Under the pieces are notes generated by a model. It had not been told where the DNA came from and ran no database searches. It saw nothing but the letters and a program-made list of their open reading frames with translations. A stretch of DNA of 64,000 nucleotides from JAWPMT01 sp965267435 (GTDB lineage Bacteria > Bacteroidota > Bacteroidia > Cytophagales > Cyclobacteriaceae): contig OZ253960.1 of NCBI GenBank assembly GCA_965267435.1, positions 2,976,001 to 3,040,000 on the forward strand, in the 5' to 3' direction. Positions 43,377-51,559 of the stretch are shown in pieces. Numbering within the stretch: position 1 is the stretch's first letter; each line of letters opens with the position of its first letter. The position numbers and the translations under genes were made by a program.

Positions 43377-44534
43377 ATGAAGGAATACGCGGAGCAATAT
43401 TGGAAGTCGCTCTACGAGGATGTATTACCCTTTTGGGGGAAGCACTCCATTGACAAAAAGTACGGAGGGTATTTTACGTGCCTCGATGCGGACGGCAACG
43501 TCTACGATACCGACAAATTTGTCTGGCTCCAGGCTCGGCAAACGTGGACGTATTCGATGCTTTACCATCAGCTCGATCAAAGAAAAGAGTGGCTGGAGAT
43601 TGCACGGATCGGTGCCGAATTCCTTATCAAACATGGCTCGGATGATAAAGGGAATTACTACTTCTCGCTGAACCGCGAAGGGCAACCGCTGATCGCTCCG
43701 TACAATATCTTCTCTGACTGCTTCGCTGCCATGGCTTTGGGTGTCTACGGTAAGGCTGCCGGCGATCAGACCTATCTCGATGAGGCCCGGCGCATTTACA
43801 CGAACATCCTCAAGCGTCGAAAGAACCCCAAAGGCAAGTACAATAAGGCGATTGCCGAGACGAGGCCGTTAAAGAATTTTGCGCTGCCGATGATCATGAG
43901 CAACCTGGCGCTGGAGCTGGATCACATCCTGACAGAGAAGGAGCTGACAGCCATCACGACTGAGTGCGAGGAGTTGATACTGGGCTCCTTTTGGAATGAA
44001 GAAAAAGGTGTGCTCATGGAAAATGTGGCTCCCGATGGGAGCCTGTCGGACTCCTTTGATGGGCGACTCACGAATCCGGGCCATGGCCTCGAGGCCTGCT
44101 GGTTTCTGATGGACATTGCCGAACGCCGTGGCGACATGGCACTGGTAGAGCGCTTGACAGACATGGCCCTTCGGATCTTGGACTTCGGTTGGGATGAGCA
44201 GCACGAGGGCATCTTCTACTTCCTTGATATCCAGGGACGTCCTCCGCAGCAACTCGAATGGGATCAGAAGCTCTGGTGGGTCCACTTTGAGGCGATGATC
44301 GCTATGATCAAAGGCTACCGAATGACCAAAAACCCCCGATGCGCCAGCTGGTTTCAGCGCCTACAGGCCTACACGTGGGATCGATTTCACGACCACCGCG
44401 GCGGCCTCGAGTGGTACGGCTACCTCAACAGACAAGGCCAGGTGCTCCTCCCCCTCAAAGGCGGTAAGTGGAAGGGCTGCTTCCACATCCCCAGGGCCCT
44501 CTTCCTGCTGGCAAGGGAGTTAGAGAGTATTTGA
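43377..44534 (+). CDS. AGE-family 2-epimerase (N-acylglucosamine 2-epimerase-like)
   Basis: A 385-residue cytoplasmic (alpha/alpha)6 barrel of the N-acylglucosamine 2-epimerase family. The two catalytic histidines of the family match H236 (NPGHGLEACW) and H370 (KGCFHIPRALF), and R53 lies in the QAR motif. The WKGCFHIPRAL ending is closer to GlcNAc/ManNAc epimerases (renin-binding protein type) than to cellobiose 2-epimerases, so interconversion of ManNAc and GlcNAc, or of mannose-type sugars, is likely. It is the last gene of the tight run from 33495, 54 bp before asparaginase. With two NagX-like genes and a GH20-like gene nearby, an amino-sugar substrate is reasonable. Confidence 0.88.
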   Translation: MKEYAEQYWKSLYEDVLPFWGKHSIDKKYGGYFTCLDADGNVYDTDKFVWLQARQTWTYSMLYHQLDQRKEWLEIARIGAEFLIKHGSDDKGNYYFSLNREGQPLIAPYNIFSDCFAAMALGVYGKAAGDQTYLDEARRIYTNILKRRKNPKGKYNKAIAETRPLKNFALPMIMSNLALELDHILTEKELTAITTECEELILGSFWNEEKGVLMENVAPDGSLSDSFDGRLTNPGHGLEACWFLMDIAERRGDMALVERLTDMALRILDFGWDEQHEGIFYFLDIQGRPPQQLEWDQKLWWVHFEAMIAMIKGYRMTKNPRCASWFQRLQAYTWDRFHDHRGGLEWYGYLNRQGQVLLPLKGGKWKGCFHIPRALFLLARELESI

Positions 44535-44588
44535 GGTCTTTAGGTGGCATTCGGAGTTCGATGCTGCTTCCCGTATCTTGTGAGAGCA

Positions 44589-45608
44589 ATGAAAAAACTA
44601 CCCTTGCTCCTACTGCTTATGGCCTCCATCAGCCTATTCGCCCAATCCCCCGACAAGCCGAATGTATTGATCATCACCACTGGCGGCACCATTGCGAGCA
44701 GGACTGACGCCCCTCTGGTAGAGGGACCCCAACTCGTACAGGCTGTGCCGGAGATTGCCGAGCTGGCCAATATCTCCGTCGAAGAGTTTGTGCGCGTCGG
44801 TTCGTCGAAGATGACGCCAACACTGTGGCTCCAGCTCGTAAATCTTATCAATGAGCGCATCACCGGACAGCCCGACCTGCAGGGTATTGTCATCACCCAC
44901 GGCACAGACACCATGGAAGAAACCGCCTTCTTTCTTAACTGCACACACCGCCACGACATACCCATCGTACTGGTTGGGTCGATGCGATCGTCGAATATGA
45001 TCTCAGCGGATGGGCCTGGCAACCTGCTTAGTGCCGTGCGTGTGGCCTCTACCCCCAAATCCAAAGGCCATGGGGTGCTCGTGGTCATGAATGACAACAT
45101 CAGTGCCGCCCGCGATCTTCGCAAGAGTCACAATACCCGAGTAGATGCGTTTGTCGCTACGGACAAAGGCTACCTCGGCGCGATCGACGGCGGCGTGGTG
45201 ACCTTCTTCCGCAGTCCGTTGAAAGCCCACACAGTCAAAAGTAGCTTTGCTGTATATGATTTGGAGGCGCTACCCCACGTGGACATCGTACAGGACTATG
45301 CAGGTTTTGATGCGTCGATACTCGACCACTTCCTGGTTCGCGAAAACCAAGGTCTGGTTGTCAGCTCATTTGCCGGTGGGCGCATGAGCCACGGCATGGA
45401 TGCACTCTTCAGCCTCCCTCCCGACGGCAAACCTGTGGTCATTGCCTCGAGTGTCCGCGGTGGTACTATTACGAGGAGACCTGGAAATGAAAGTTCCCTC
45501 ATAATCGCCAACGACCTGCCAGCCAACAAAGCGCGGATCCTGCTGATGTTAGCACTTACTCAAACGAACGATCCTGAAAAGATCCAGGGATTCTTCGACG
45601 AGTACTGA
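44589..45608 (+). CDS. ansB-like: Type II (periplasmic) L-asparaginase
   Basis: A 339-residue exported asparaginase: signal peptide 1-19 (cleaved after SLFAQ). The ATG at 44589 is preferred to an in-frame GTG at 44544. The first catalytic threonine lies in TTGGTIAS (T34) and the second in HGTDTMEETAFF (T106, D107); GSMR and the SADGPGNLLSAV segment complete the fold. It hydrolyses asparagine (and possibly glutamine) to the acid plus ammonia in the periplasm. Its place after the epimerase gene may be chance or may link to N-glycan breakdown, where asparagine is the linkage residue. The last 23 codons recur, with only synonymous changes, at 46212-46283. Confidence 0.92.
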   Translation: MKKLPLLLLLMASISLFAQSPDKPNVLIITTGGTIASRTDAPLVEGPQLVQAVPEIAELANISVEEFVRVGSSKMTPTLWLQLVNLINERITGQPDLQGIVITHGTDTMEETAFFLNCTHRHDIPIVLVGSMRSSNMISADGPGNLLSAVRVASTPKSKGHGVLVVMNDNISAARDLRKSHNTRVDAFVATDKGYLGAIDGGVVTFFRSPLKAHTVKSSFAVYDLEALPHVDIVQDYAGFDASILDHFLVRENQGLVVSSFAGGRMSHGMDALFSLPPDGKPVVIASSVRGGTITRRPGNESSLIIANDLPANKARILLMLALTQTNDPEKIQGFFDEY

Positions 45609-45662
45609 AAAGGGCTGAAGCAGGAGCGACAGACGAGGCTGGCCGGAAATTAGATACGCTTA

Positions 45663-45700
45663 ACCACCCCCAACCCCTCCTAAATCAGGAGGGGAGCTGA
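45663..45700. repeat. 38 bp repeat, copy A (GGAGGGG hairpin)
   Basis: A 38 bp unit identical to copy B at 46174-46211. Its core is a hairpin, CCCCTCCT then AAATC then AGGAGGGG, preceded by ACCACCCCCAA. It lies 54 bp after the asparaginase stop. Together with copy B it brackets the DUF559 gene. Confidence 0.9.
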
Positions 45701-45820
45701 TAGACCTGAACATTTGAATGCAGCCTCGGGCTTTCTTAACAGTTGTTCGAAGTTCATTGAAGCGTGCAGTATATTAGTAAACGCAAGACCTGAACAACTG
45801 AAGCCCACTGGTAACAACTA

Positions 45821-46222
45821 ATGAAGACCTCACCTTTTAACAAACCCCATCTCAAAGAGCTCAGGAAAAACCTTAGGAACGATGGTACGGCTGCCGAAGC
45901 GGTTCTATGGACACTGCTAAAGAACAGGCAGCTAGATGGCTGGAAATTCAGAAGGCAATACAGCGTCGATAATTATGTGCTGGATTTCTATTGTCCGATG
46001 GCCAGGCTGGGGATTGAACTAGATGGTCAACACCACTACACCGCGGCTGGTTTTGAGTACGACGAGGAGAGAACAGGACATATCGCTCAATACAATATTC
46101 AAATAATTCGATTCGAGAACAGGGATGTATTCGAGCAGCCTGAGGTGGTGCTGCAGGAAATTAGAGACCATTTACCACCCCCAACCCCTCCTAAATCAGG
46201 AGGGGAGCTGAGATCCTGCTGA
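45821..46222 (+). CDS. DUF559-family endonuclease-like protein
   Basis: A 133-residue protein of the DUF559 family, related to Vsr-type and other PD-(D/E)XK-like nucleases. Visible family elements: LRNDGTAAEAVLW with E26, KFRRQYSVDNYVLDFYC with D55, IELDGQHH with E66 and D68, and IIRFENRDVFE. It is cytoplasmic and DNA-acting by family analogy; real activity is unproven. The last 16 or so residues (PPPTPPKSGGEL) are encoded by repeat copy B, so the gene has captured the repeat as its 3' end. Neighbouring genes are unrelated metabolically. Confidence 0.75.
   Translation: MKTSPFNKPHLKELRKNLRNDGTAAEAVLWTLLKNRQLDGWKFRRQYSVDNYVLDFYCPMARLGIELDGQHHYTAAGFEYDEERTGHIAQYNIQIIRFENRDVFEQPEVVLQEIRDHLPPPTPPKSGGELRSC
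46174..46211. repeat. 38 bp repeat, copy B (GGAGGGG hairpin)
   Basis: Identical to copy A at 45663-45700. It is read in frame as the end of the DUF559 gene and abuts the asparaginase remnant, so it marks a recombination boundary. Confidence 0.9.
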
Positions 46223-46320
46223 TGTTGGCGCTGACTCAGACGAATGATCCGGAAAAGATCCAGGGGTTCTTCGACGAGTACTGAAAAGGGCCTAAAGCTG
46301 GAGCGGCAGACAAGGCAAGA
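46212..46320 (+). pseudogene. Remnant of a second asparaginase allele (3' end only)
   Basis: Bases 46212-46283 encode ILLMLALTQTNDPEKIQGFF then DEY and stop, the same residues as the end of the intact asparaginase, but the DNA differs at seven sites, all third positions and all synonymous (for example TTA/TTG, GCA/GCG, CTT/CTG, CAA/CAG, AAC/AAT, CCT/CCG, GGA/GGG). Similarity continues about 35 bases past the stop. The remnant begins exactly at repeat copy B. It therefore derives from a functional asparaginase gene of a relative, not from a recent local duplication. Confidence 0.7.
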
Positions 46321-46367
46321 CATGCGCGTAGTCAGCGCGGCCGCGGGCTGTCGCCAGCGCGAGGTAG

Positions 46368-46385
46368 CCCCGATAGCTATCGGGG
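46368..46385. repeat. 18 bp perfect palindrome
   Basis: CCCCGATAGCTATCGGGG is a perfect 18 bp palindrome in the spacer between the asparaginase remnant and the convergent GHL10-like gene. It has no trailing T-run, so it is not an ordinary terminator; it may be a dispersed palindromic repeat. I see no second copy in the window. Confidence 0.5.
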
Positions 46386-46427
46386 AGTGCGATGGGCACT
46401 CAGGGCTGGCCCGTGCGCCTCATCCAA

Positions 46428-47585
46428 CTACTCCGAATAATCCTTGTAGATCGCCTTTGCGAACTCCTCCCAATGTGCATCGGTCATGCGGGTCGGGGTA
46501 AATAGACAAATCCCGTGGGCGCCGTTGACCATGGACTGGCGAATGGCCTCCCCTAGTTCGTCAGGAACAAGGCCGTGGTACTCAGGATCTGGCTCGTCCG
46601 TCTTCTCCTCCGGCTTGGGGCAGATGAACAAGCCACTGATCACCGGGGCTTTGCCTTCCAGCGACGTAACCGCTTCCTTCGTCACAGCCCCGACCCAGTC
46701 AGTTCCTTCGAGGTAGAAATCATTGTAGTTCATCGGAAAGAAGGCGTCGAGGTTCCACTGATCCCACTCTTGTCGAACGAGCTGCTTGGCTACGGAATGC
46801 GGTCCCGGAAAAACCGCGGCATTAATTTTCTTTCCTTTTGCATGAACCGCCTCCGTAAGTCGATTGACGATACTAGTGATCAGGTCGTAGCGGTATTGCT
46901 TCCACTCCTCGACCTGTGATGGATCTTCCACTGCCTTGATGTCGATACCGGTCTTCGCCAGAAAATCTTGCGTGCATTCGTCGCTATAGCTGTAGTCGTA
47001 TTGCGGGTATTCCCTGTCCATCACTAAGCCATATTTGTCCCAAAGACCCCGCGCCAGGATCACATCTGGGAAGCGGATATAATCGAGATGAATCGCGTCC
47101 ACCTCGGGCACTTCCGCCACAGCTGTGTACATACTTTCGAGCCAGTCGTAAACCCCAGGTTTGCAAGGACATAGAAACTTGTAATAATCCACATAGGCTG
47201 GCTTATCCAAAGCGGACTCGCCGAGACCATTGACGGCATACCAAGAATTATCAATTCCTTCTTTAGGAGCCTGGACCATCGTAGGGATCCATGTATGGAA
47301 GCCCAACCCGGCTGCCTTCGCAATCTTACCGACCCGGCTATAGGTAGCCGGATCCTGACCACCATTGTACATGAGTACGTCGATGCCTTTGGCTTTATAG
47401 TCTTCAAACTGCGCTTTGAGCTCGGCATCGGAGGACTCTCCGGGCCCACCCAGCCAGGCGTATACGGGGATCTTTGTAGACGCTTCCTCCTTGCCCTCAC
47501 CGGAGGATTCCTGAGTCGAGGTGCAGGACATGAATACTATGCTTATGAGAGTAAAAAATGTGATGGGGAGAATGACTCTTTTCAT
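46428..47585 (-). CDS. GHL10-like TIM-barrel lipoprotein
   Basis: A 385-residue lipoprotein (lipobox FMSC, C21). The frame remains open to 48236, but the upstream part is antisense to the SnoaL gene and the ATG ending at 47585 gives the lipoprotein signal. It resembles the family 10-like glycosyl hydrolases (GHL10/DUF187 type): VDAIHLDYIRFPD near residue 140, DVLMYNGGQ, and NLDAFFPMNYNDFY at a later strand end. The acidic residues in HLDYIRFPD are candidate catalytic positions. It probably cleaves a glycan in the periplasm, but no specificity is known. It diverges from the SnoaL gene with 78 bp between start codons. Confidence 0.72.
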   Translation of the reverse strand: MKRVILPITFFTLISIVFMSCTSTQESSGEGKEEASTKIPVYAWLGGPGESSDAELKAQFEDYKAKGIDVLMYNGGQDPATYSRVGKIAKAAGLGFHTWIPTMVQAPKEGIDNSWYAVNGLGESALDKPAYVDYYKFLCPCKPGVYDWLESMYTAVAEVPEVDAIHLDYIRFPDVILARGLWDKYGLVMDREYPQYDYSYSDECTQDFLAKTGIDIKAVEDPSQVEEWKQYRYDLITSIVNRLTEAVHAKGKKINAAVFPGPHSVAKQLVRQEWDQWNLDAFFPMNYNDFYLEGTDWVGAVTKEAVTSLEGKAPVISGLFICPKPEEKTDEPDPEYHGLVPDELGEAIRQSMVNGAHGICLFTPTRMTDAHWEEFAKAIYKDYSE

Positions 47586-47663
47586 CGTGGCTAGCTCTTT
47601 GATTTGTGCAAAGATGTATCGTTTTTTGAGAAGCCAAAACCGGCCAAAAAAGATCTCAAACCA

Positions 47664-48452
47664 ATGAGCAAAAAACTCAAAAACTGCACGGGGCTGTACA
47701 TGGAAGGCATTCGCGATGGGAATGCCAAAGAGGCCGTTCACAAGTACACCGGTATCCGATACACCCAACACAGCACGGGCGTGAAGGACGGGAAGGAGGG
47801 CTTTGTCGAATTCTTCGAGCCCTTCATCGCGAGGAATCCCCAGCGCGATATTGAGGTCGTCCGGTACATCATCGATGAAGAGGAGAACAAAGTCTTTCTG
47901 CATGTCTACCAAAACATCAACAATGGCGAGGCGGAGTGGGTAACAACGGATTTCTTCGATTTCGACGACGAGGAGCGCGTGGTGGAGCACTGGGACGTCA
48001 TTGCGCCGTATAACGCGGCCAATTCCTCTGGACACTCGTCCATCGATGGCCCAACTGAGGTCACAGATCTGGATAAGACCCGAGAGAACAAAGAGTTGGT
48101 CCGAAACCTTATCAAAGACGCACTGATGCAGGGGGGCCACCCTGAGAATTTGGATCGATACATCTCGAAGGATCAGTACATTCAGCACAACAAAGACGTG
48201 CCCGATGGGCTCGAGCACTTTCAGCAATTGGCGCAATCTCCCAACCGCCCCCTCAACTACAAAAGAATCGTGCTGCTCGTCGGCCAGGGGAATTTCGTGG
48301 CGACGCTGTCAGAAGCCAACTGGAACGACGGCCAGGTCGATCAGGACTATGCCCAGGTAGATATCTTCCGAGTCGAGAATGACAAGGTGGTCGAGCACTG
48401 GGACAATGTCGAGTCTGTCCCGGAGCACGATGTCAACAGCGGGAAATTTTAA
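47664..48452 (+). CDS. Tandem SnoaL/NTF2-like protein
   Basis: A 262-residue cytoplasmic protein made of two SnoaL-like (NTF2-fold) halves, about 1-125 and 135-262. Each shows the pattern IRYTQHSTGVKDGKEGF / QYIQHNKDVPDGLEHF followed by a VVEHWD segment, a clear internal duplication. The ATG at 47664 is used; the in-frame TTG at 47604 lies in the divergent promoter region. This fold serves in small-molecule isomerases, cyclases or binding proteins; no activity can be assigned. It is convergent with the GH20-like gene 13 bp away. Confidence 0.85.
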   Translation: MSKKLKNCTGLYMEGIRDGNAKEAVHKYTGIRYTQHSTGVKDGKEGFVEFFEPFIARNPQRDIEVVRYIIDEEENKVFLHVYQNINNGEAEWVTTDFFDFDDEERVVEHWDVIAPYNAANSSGHSSIDGPTEVTDLDKTRENKELVRNLIKDALMQGGHPENLDRYISKDQYIQHNKDVPDGLEHFQQLAQSPNRPLNYKRIVLLVGQGNFVATLSEANWNDGQVDQDYAQVDIFRVENDKVVEHWDNVESVPEHDVNSGKF

Positions 48453-48465
48453 GGTTCCAGCGGTA

Positions 48466-49569
48466 TCAGCGAATCCTTGCTATCTCCGCTGCCAACTCCT
48501 TGAAACACTCAGAGTCATACAGCTTCTCAGGATCCAGGTCTGTGGCGTAGTAATTCCGAAGAAAATTCTCAGCACTCGTCCAAACTGTCTGCATGACACC
48601 CAAGAATCGCTCACTCATGGCTGAAGTGGTATTCTTCCGCATATCTAACGTTTGCTGCACCTGCTCCACAGCCACTGAGCCAGTGCGCCAAGGGCAACTT
48701 ACCACCCGAAATCCCTTGGAAGCGAAAAGCACAGCCGTCGGGTCAGCCCGAACGTAGTGCCAGTCATTTATCACGATGTCCTTTGGTATCATGTCAATGG
48801 CGCGGTGGGTATTGTTCATGCTGGCTTCCCACATGCCAATGCCTGTCGCCTTCCCATCAATCAGACGATCACCCCACATCCAGAGTGTGGCACCCTTGGT
48901 TGCCAGGTGATTGCGGATGGTCGTGACCTCCATGGCAAAGATCTCCGCCGGATCCCTCCCTGAGCAGCGGGGGCACTGCTCATCGCTGATGTAGAACACT
49001 TCGTCCAGACCAGCGTGAAAGGCGTCGGTCTCAAAGACCTCCAGTAGCTCATCTACCAGGTCGAAAACGACATCATGCACCTTGGGATGTAGTGGACAGT
49101 AGCTTTTGCAGTAAAGGCCATCATTGTTAGGCCAGACGTATTCTCCTTCGGGCGGAAGGTCAATATGAGGCGTCTCATCAAACTCCGGATATTCGGTAAG
49201 AAGTAGTCCGAGCTCAGAGTGCCAGGACTGATGACCAAACAGATTGAACTGCGGGATGATTTGCATACCATGCCCTTGGCATTTCTGAACCAGCTGCTTC
49301 ACCTCTTCGGTACTGAGGGCATTGTCACCCACCAGCTCTGGGTGGCTTTGATACTGATAACGATAGTCTACTCTTAAAATCAGGGTGTTGATTCGCTTTG
49401 GGGCCAGTTCGTCGTCGATAAAGGTCAGAAAATCACTCAAACCATCAGGCGATGGTGCTGCGATACAAAACCCTCGAACTGGCATCAGACTATCTAATTT
49501 CGCTTGTCCAATACATGCAATGGGGAGTATACCCAGGAATAGGTAGACAATTATCAACAACTTCTTCAT
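48466..49569 (-). CDS. GH20-like TIM-barrel hydrolase, exported
   Basis: A 367-residue exported protein (signal with a possible lipobox IAC at residue 19, or cleavage after GQ). The barrel resembles the catalytic domain of GH20 hexosaminidases: IIPQFNLFGHQSW at about 104-116 and FHAGLDEVF with the adjacent pair D189-E190, matching the conserved Asp-Glu of GH20 substrate-assisted catalysis. It lacks the usual N-terminal GH20b domain, and the barrel end is short, so it may be a divergent relative. Beta-N-acetylhexosaminide cleavage is inferred. It sits between the SnoaL gene and the heparinase-like gene. Confidence 0.72.
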   Translation of the reverse strand: MKKLLIIVYLFLGILPIACIGQAKLDSLMPVRGFCIAAPSPDGLSDFLTFIDDELAPKRINTLILRVDYRYQYQSHPELVGDNALSTEEVKQLVQKCQGHGMQIIPQFNLFGHQSWHSELGLLLTEYPEFDETPHIDLPPEGEYVWPNNDGLYCKSYCPLHPKVHDVVFDLVDELLEVFETDAFHAGLDEVFYISDEQCPRCSGRDPAEIFAMEVTTIRNHLATKGATLWMWGDRLIDGKATGIGMWEASMNNTHRAIDMIPKDIVINDWHYVRADPTAVLFASKGFRVVSCPWRTGSVAVEQVQQTLDMRKNTTSAMSERFLGVMQTVWTSAENFLRNYYATDLDPEKLYDSECFKELAAEIARIR

Positions 49570-49679
49570 GCAATAAATATAGCCGTGGCAGATGAACTAA
49601 CTAAACCCGGTAACACCCATTATCAAAACGAATCACCTCAGCGAACACCTTGGGCTTAACGGGCTCATGCGTTGGTCGC

Positions 49680-51404
49680 TCAGCTGAATTCCAGGGTATG
49701 CTGAAACGGTGTGTAACCTGTGAGATAGACGCTTGACCCTCTTTGTTTGGCGGTCATCCCCCGAATCTCTGCCCATTTATGTAAGGTCAAGCCCGGTCCA
49801 AACCTGATGGTATCGGAACCAGATTGATAAGTACCATAGCCCTCTTCCAGAAAAAATGCATCATCGAGGGATTCATGGGCTACCGCACCGGTGATATCAC
49901 CACCTTCGCGAAAATTTAACTCCATAGAAACCGGGACATCTGGGGTGCCCTCAATCTTGATGCTCACTGTCACCTTTTGATTGCGCTCAATGATCTCCAC
50001 CTGGTAGTCCAGGGTTTGTAGCTCACTCATCTCTCTATTGGCACGAGGCATACTTTCCCAATCACCATCTCCAGGAATCTGATCTTTGGGATATGGCTGG
50101 TAATATCCATGGGTGTCCGACGCACGCAAAGTGATCTTCTCTCCATCGACCTCGGTCTTGCTGGCCAGAAACTGTCCGCGACTTCCAAAATGGGCCGCAG
50201 CCAAACGCATGGACTGCAACACGGCAGATCCTTTCATGAAACTAAAGAACGTTGGATTCTTTTCGATCACCGATGCATCCATCTCTCCTCTTCTTATCCG
50301 TATCACGCCGGAATGTGAAAACACTTTGAAGTATTGATCCGACAAGGCAGTCGAGGTCGGCAGTGGTTGCTCAAAGATTTCGTCTTCTAACAATTTCGGT
50401 ACATACCAACTGATCTTTTCCGGGAAGTTGTCTTCTATCAACTGACATACGGCGGCATACTGTGGATTATTATCCTTAATCGCGAAATAGCGATAGGCAT
50501 AGTAATACCGATCAACATATCCGATCGTTCCGCTATCCTGACGGCCCGATGCATCCGTAAGCACCTCTCCGCCGGGTTGGATATAATAGAGCGTCATGTC
50601 GAGGTTTTTGCGCGCAACATCCAATAGCTCTTTTCGCTGCAATAAGCGCCCCATCGTGATGAACATAGTGTCACATGTGGGAGAATATATACTCACACTT
50701 TGTTCAGTAAACTGGCCGTCAGGATCCTGATCGATGCCTTCACCAAGCCACTCATCAATCCGGTCCACGAAGCGTTCATCAGGAAAAAATGAATGAACCC
50801 TGGCCAGCGCGGAGCATACAACCCATCGATGATTGGGTGTATGAATGCCTCCTACCAGAAAACACTTGGCAGCCCTTCTCAGAAACGACGCCGCATCTGC
50901 CAAAAAGACTGCCAATCCCGCAGGATTCATTCTCTTGATCAGGACATAAACCGGGCTTAGGTAATTGACCAGGAATGCTGTATCTGGCGTAGAGTGAAAA
51001 TTTGTACTATAAAGGTCGATGGTCCCATCCTCATGCTGCACGTGGAGCATGCACTTCATCGCTTGCTGTAGGGGTGCCTCAAGCTGCTGGGATTGGTAAT
51101 ATTTTGAAAACTCGCTGGCATATGCACTGCCAGCTCGCACAACAAAGGAATTGGTACTATGAACATTCGGGATTTCATACGCATTGGCAAAACCACCATC
51201 CCAGCGATCCCCAGGATTGATGATCTGCCGAGTCAGCCACTCCTCGACAACATCATCATTTAATTTGGACAGCTTTTGTAGGACATCATCAGCTCCTCCC
51301 CGAGCTCTTGTGCCATATAGACTGGCATGCGCTGCAGGGGCGGCGGCAACTCCCCCCCCCAGGAGGATCGAATCTCGTAGGAATTTTCGTCGGTCGGTTT
51401 TCAT
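49680..51404 (-). CDS. Tat-exported heparinase-like alpha/alpha-toroid protein
   Basis: A 574-residue protein beginning with a twin-arginine signal (DRRKFLRDSILLGGG), chosen start the ATG ending at 51404. The next 350 residues are helical with toroid-like repeats (STPDTAFLVNYLSPVYVLIKRM, GGIHTPNHRWVVCSALARVHSFF, SPTCDTMFITMGRLL), followed by a beta-rich C-terminal half, the layout of heparinase II/III-type polysaccharide lyases and relatives. The HTPNHRW segment offers histidines for catalysis. A run of nine G residues (coding strand) in the signal region could slip and switch the gene off. It lies near an SGSH-like sulfatase, so a sulfated glycosaminoglycan-like target is reasonable. Confidence 0.68.
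   Translation of the reverse strand: MKTDRRKFLRDSILLGGGVAAAPAAHASLYGTRARGGADDVLQKLSKLNDDVVEEWLTRQIINPGDRWDGGFANAYEIPNVHSTNSFVVRAGSAYASEFSKYYQSQQLEAPLQQAMKCMLHVQHEDGTIDLYSTNFHSTPDTAFLVNYLSPVYVLIKRMNPAGLAVFLADAASFLRRAAKCFLVGGIHTPNHRWVVCSALARVHSFFPDERFVDRIDEWLGEGIDQDPDGQFTEQSVSIYSPTCDTMFITMGRLLQRKELLDVARKNLDMTLYYIQPGGEVLTDASGRQDSGTIGYVDRYYYAYRYFAIKDNNPQYAAVCQLIEDNFPEKISWYVPKLLEDEIFEQPLPTSTALSDQYFKVFSHSGVIRIRRGEMDASVIEKNPTFFSFMKGSAVLQSMRLAAAHFGSRGQFLASKTEVDGEKITLRASDTHGYYQPYPKDQIPGDGDWESMPRANREMSELQTLDYQVEIIERNQKVTVSIKIEGTPDVPVSMELNFREGGDITGAVAHESLDDAFFLEEGYGTYQSGSDTIRFGPGLTLHKWAEIRGMTAKQRGSSVYLTGYTPFQHTLEFS
51352..51360 (-). repeat. G9 homopolymer in signal-peptide codons
   Basis: Nine consecutive G residues on the coding strand encode part of LLGGG in the Tat signal of the heparinase-like protein, at about residues 16-19. 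Tracts this long are slippage-prone and can produce phase variation; one gained or lost base would shift the frame within the first 20 codons. Confidence 0.6.
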
Positions 51405-51559
51405 AGTTTTCCAGATCACTGTTCTCCCCAAGGAGGCCATCGCGTCGTTTCCACCTGTCCACGATCACATTAGAGGAAGGCACGAGCCGAGCGCCAAAAG
51501 CTGGCACGACTGCTGACACTGGTGATGCAGCAAACTAAGAAAAATCGGGGATTGACGGA

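Larger units (their letters stand above)
45663..46211 (+). mobile_element. Repeat-flanked DUF559 nuclease unit (candidate mobile element)
   Basis: Two identical 38 bp repeats 511 bp apart bracket one small nuclease gene, and a fragment of a second asparaginase 3' end starts immediately at the right repeat. This arrangement fits insertion or recombination at the repeat into an asparaginase-like sequence. There is no transposase, no long terminal inverted repeat and no obvious target-site duplication, so autonomous mobility is not shown. The right repeat also supplies the C-terminal codons of the nuclease. Confidence 0.4.

Noticed and set aside
46428..48236. A 602-codon frame on the minus strand as one protein
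   Set aside because: The first 217 codons are antisense to the SnoaL gene; the lipoprotein signal begins at the ATG ending at 47585.
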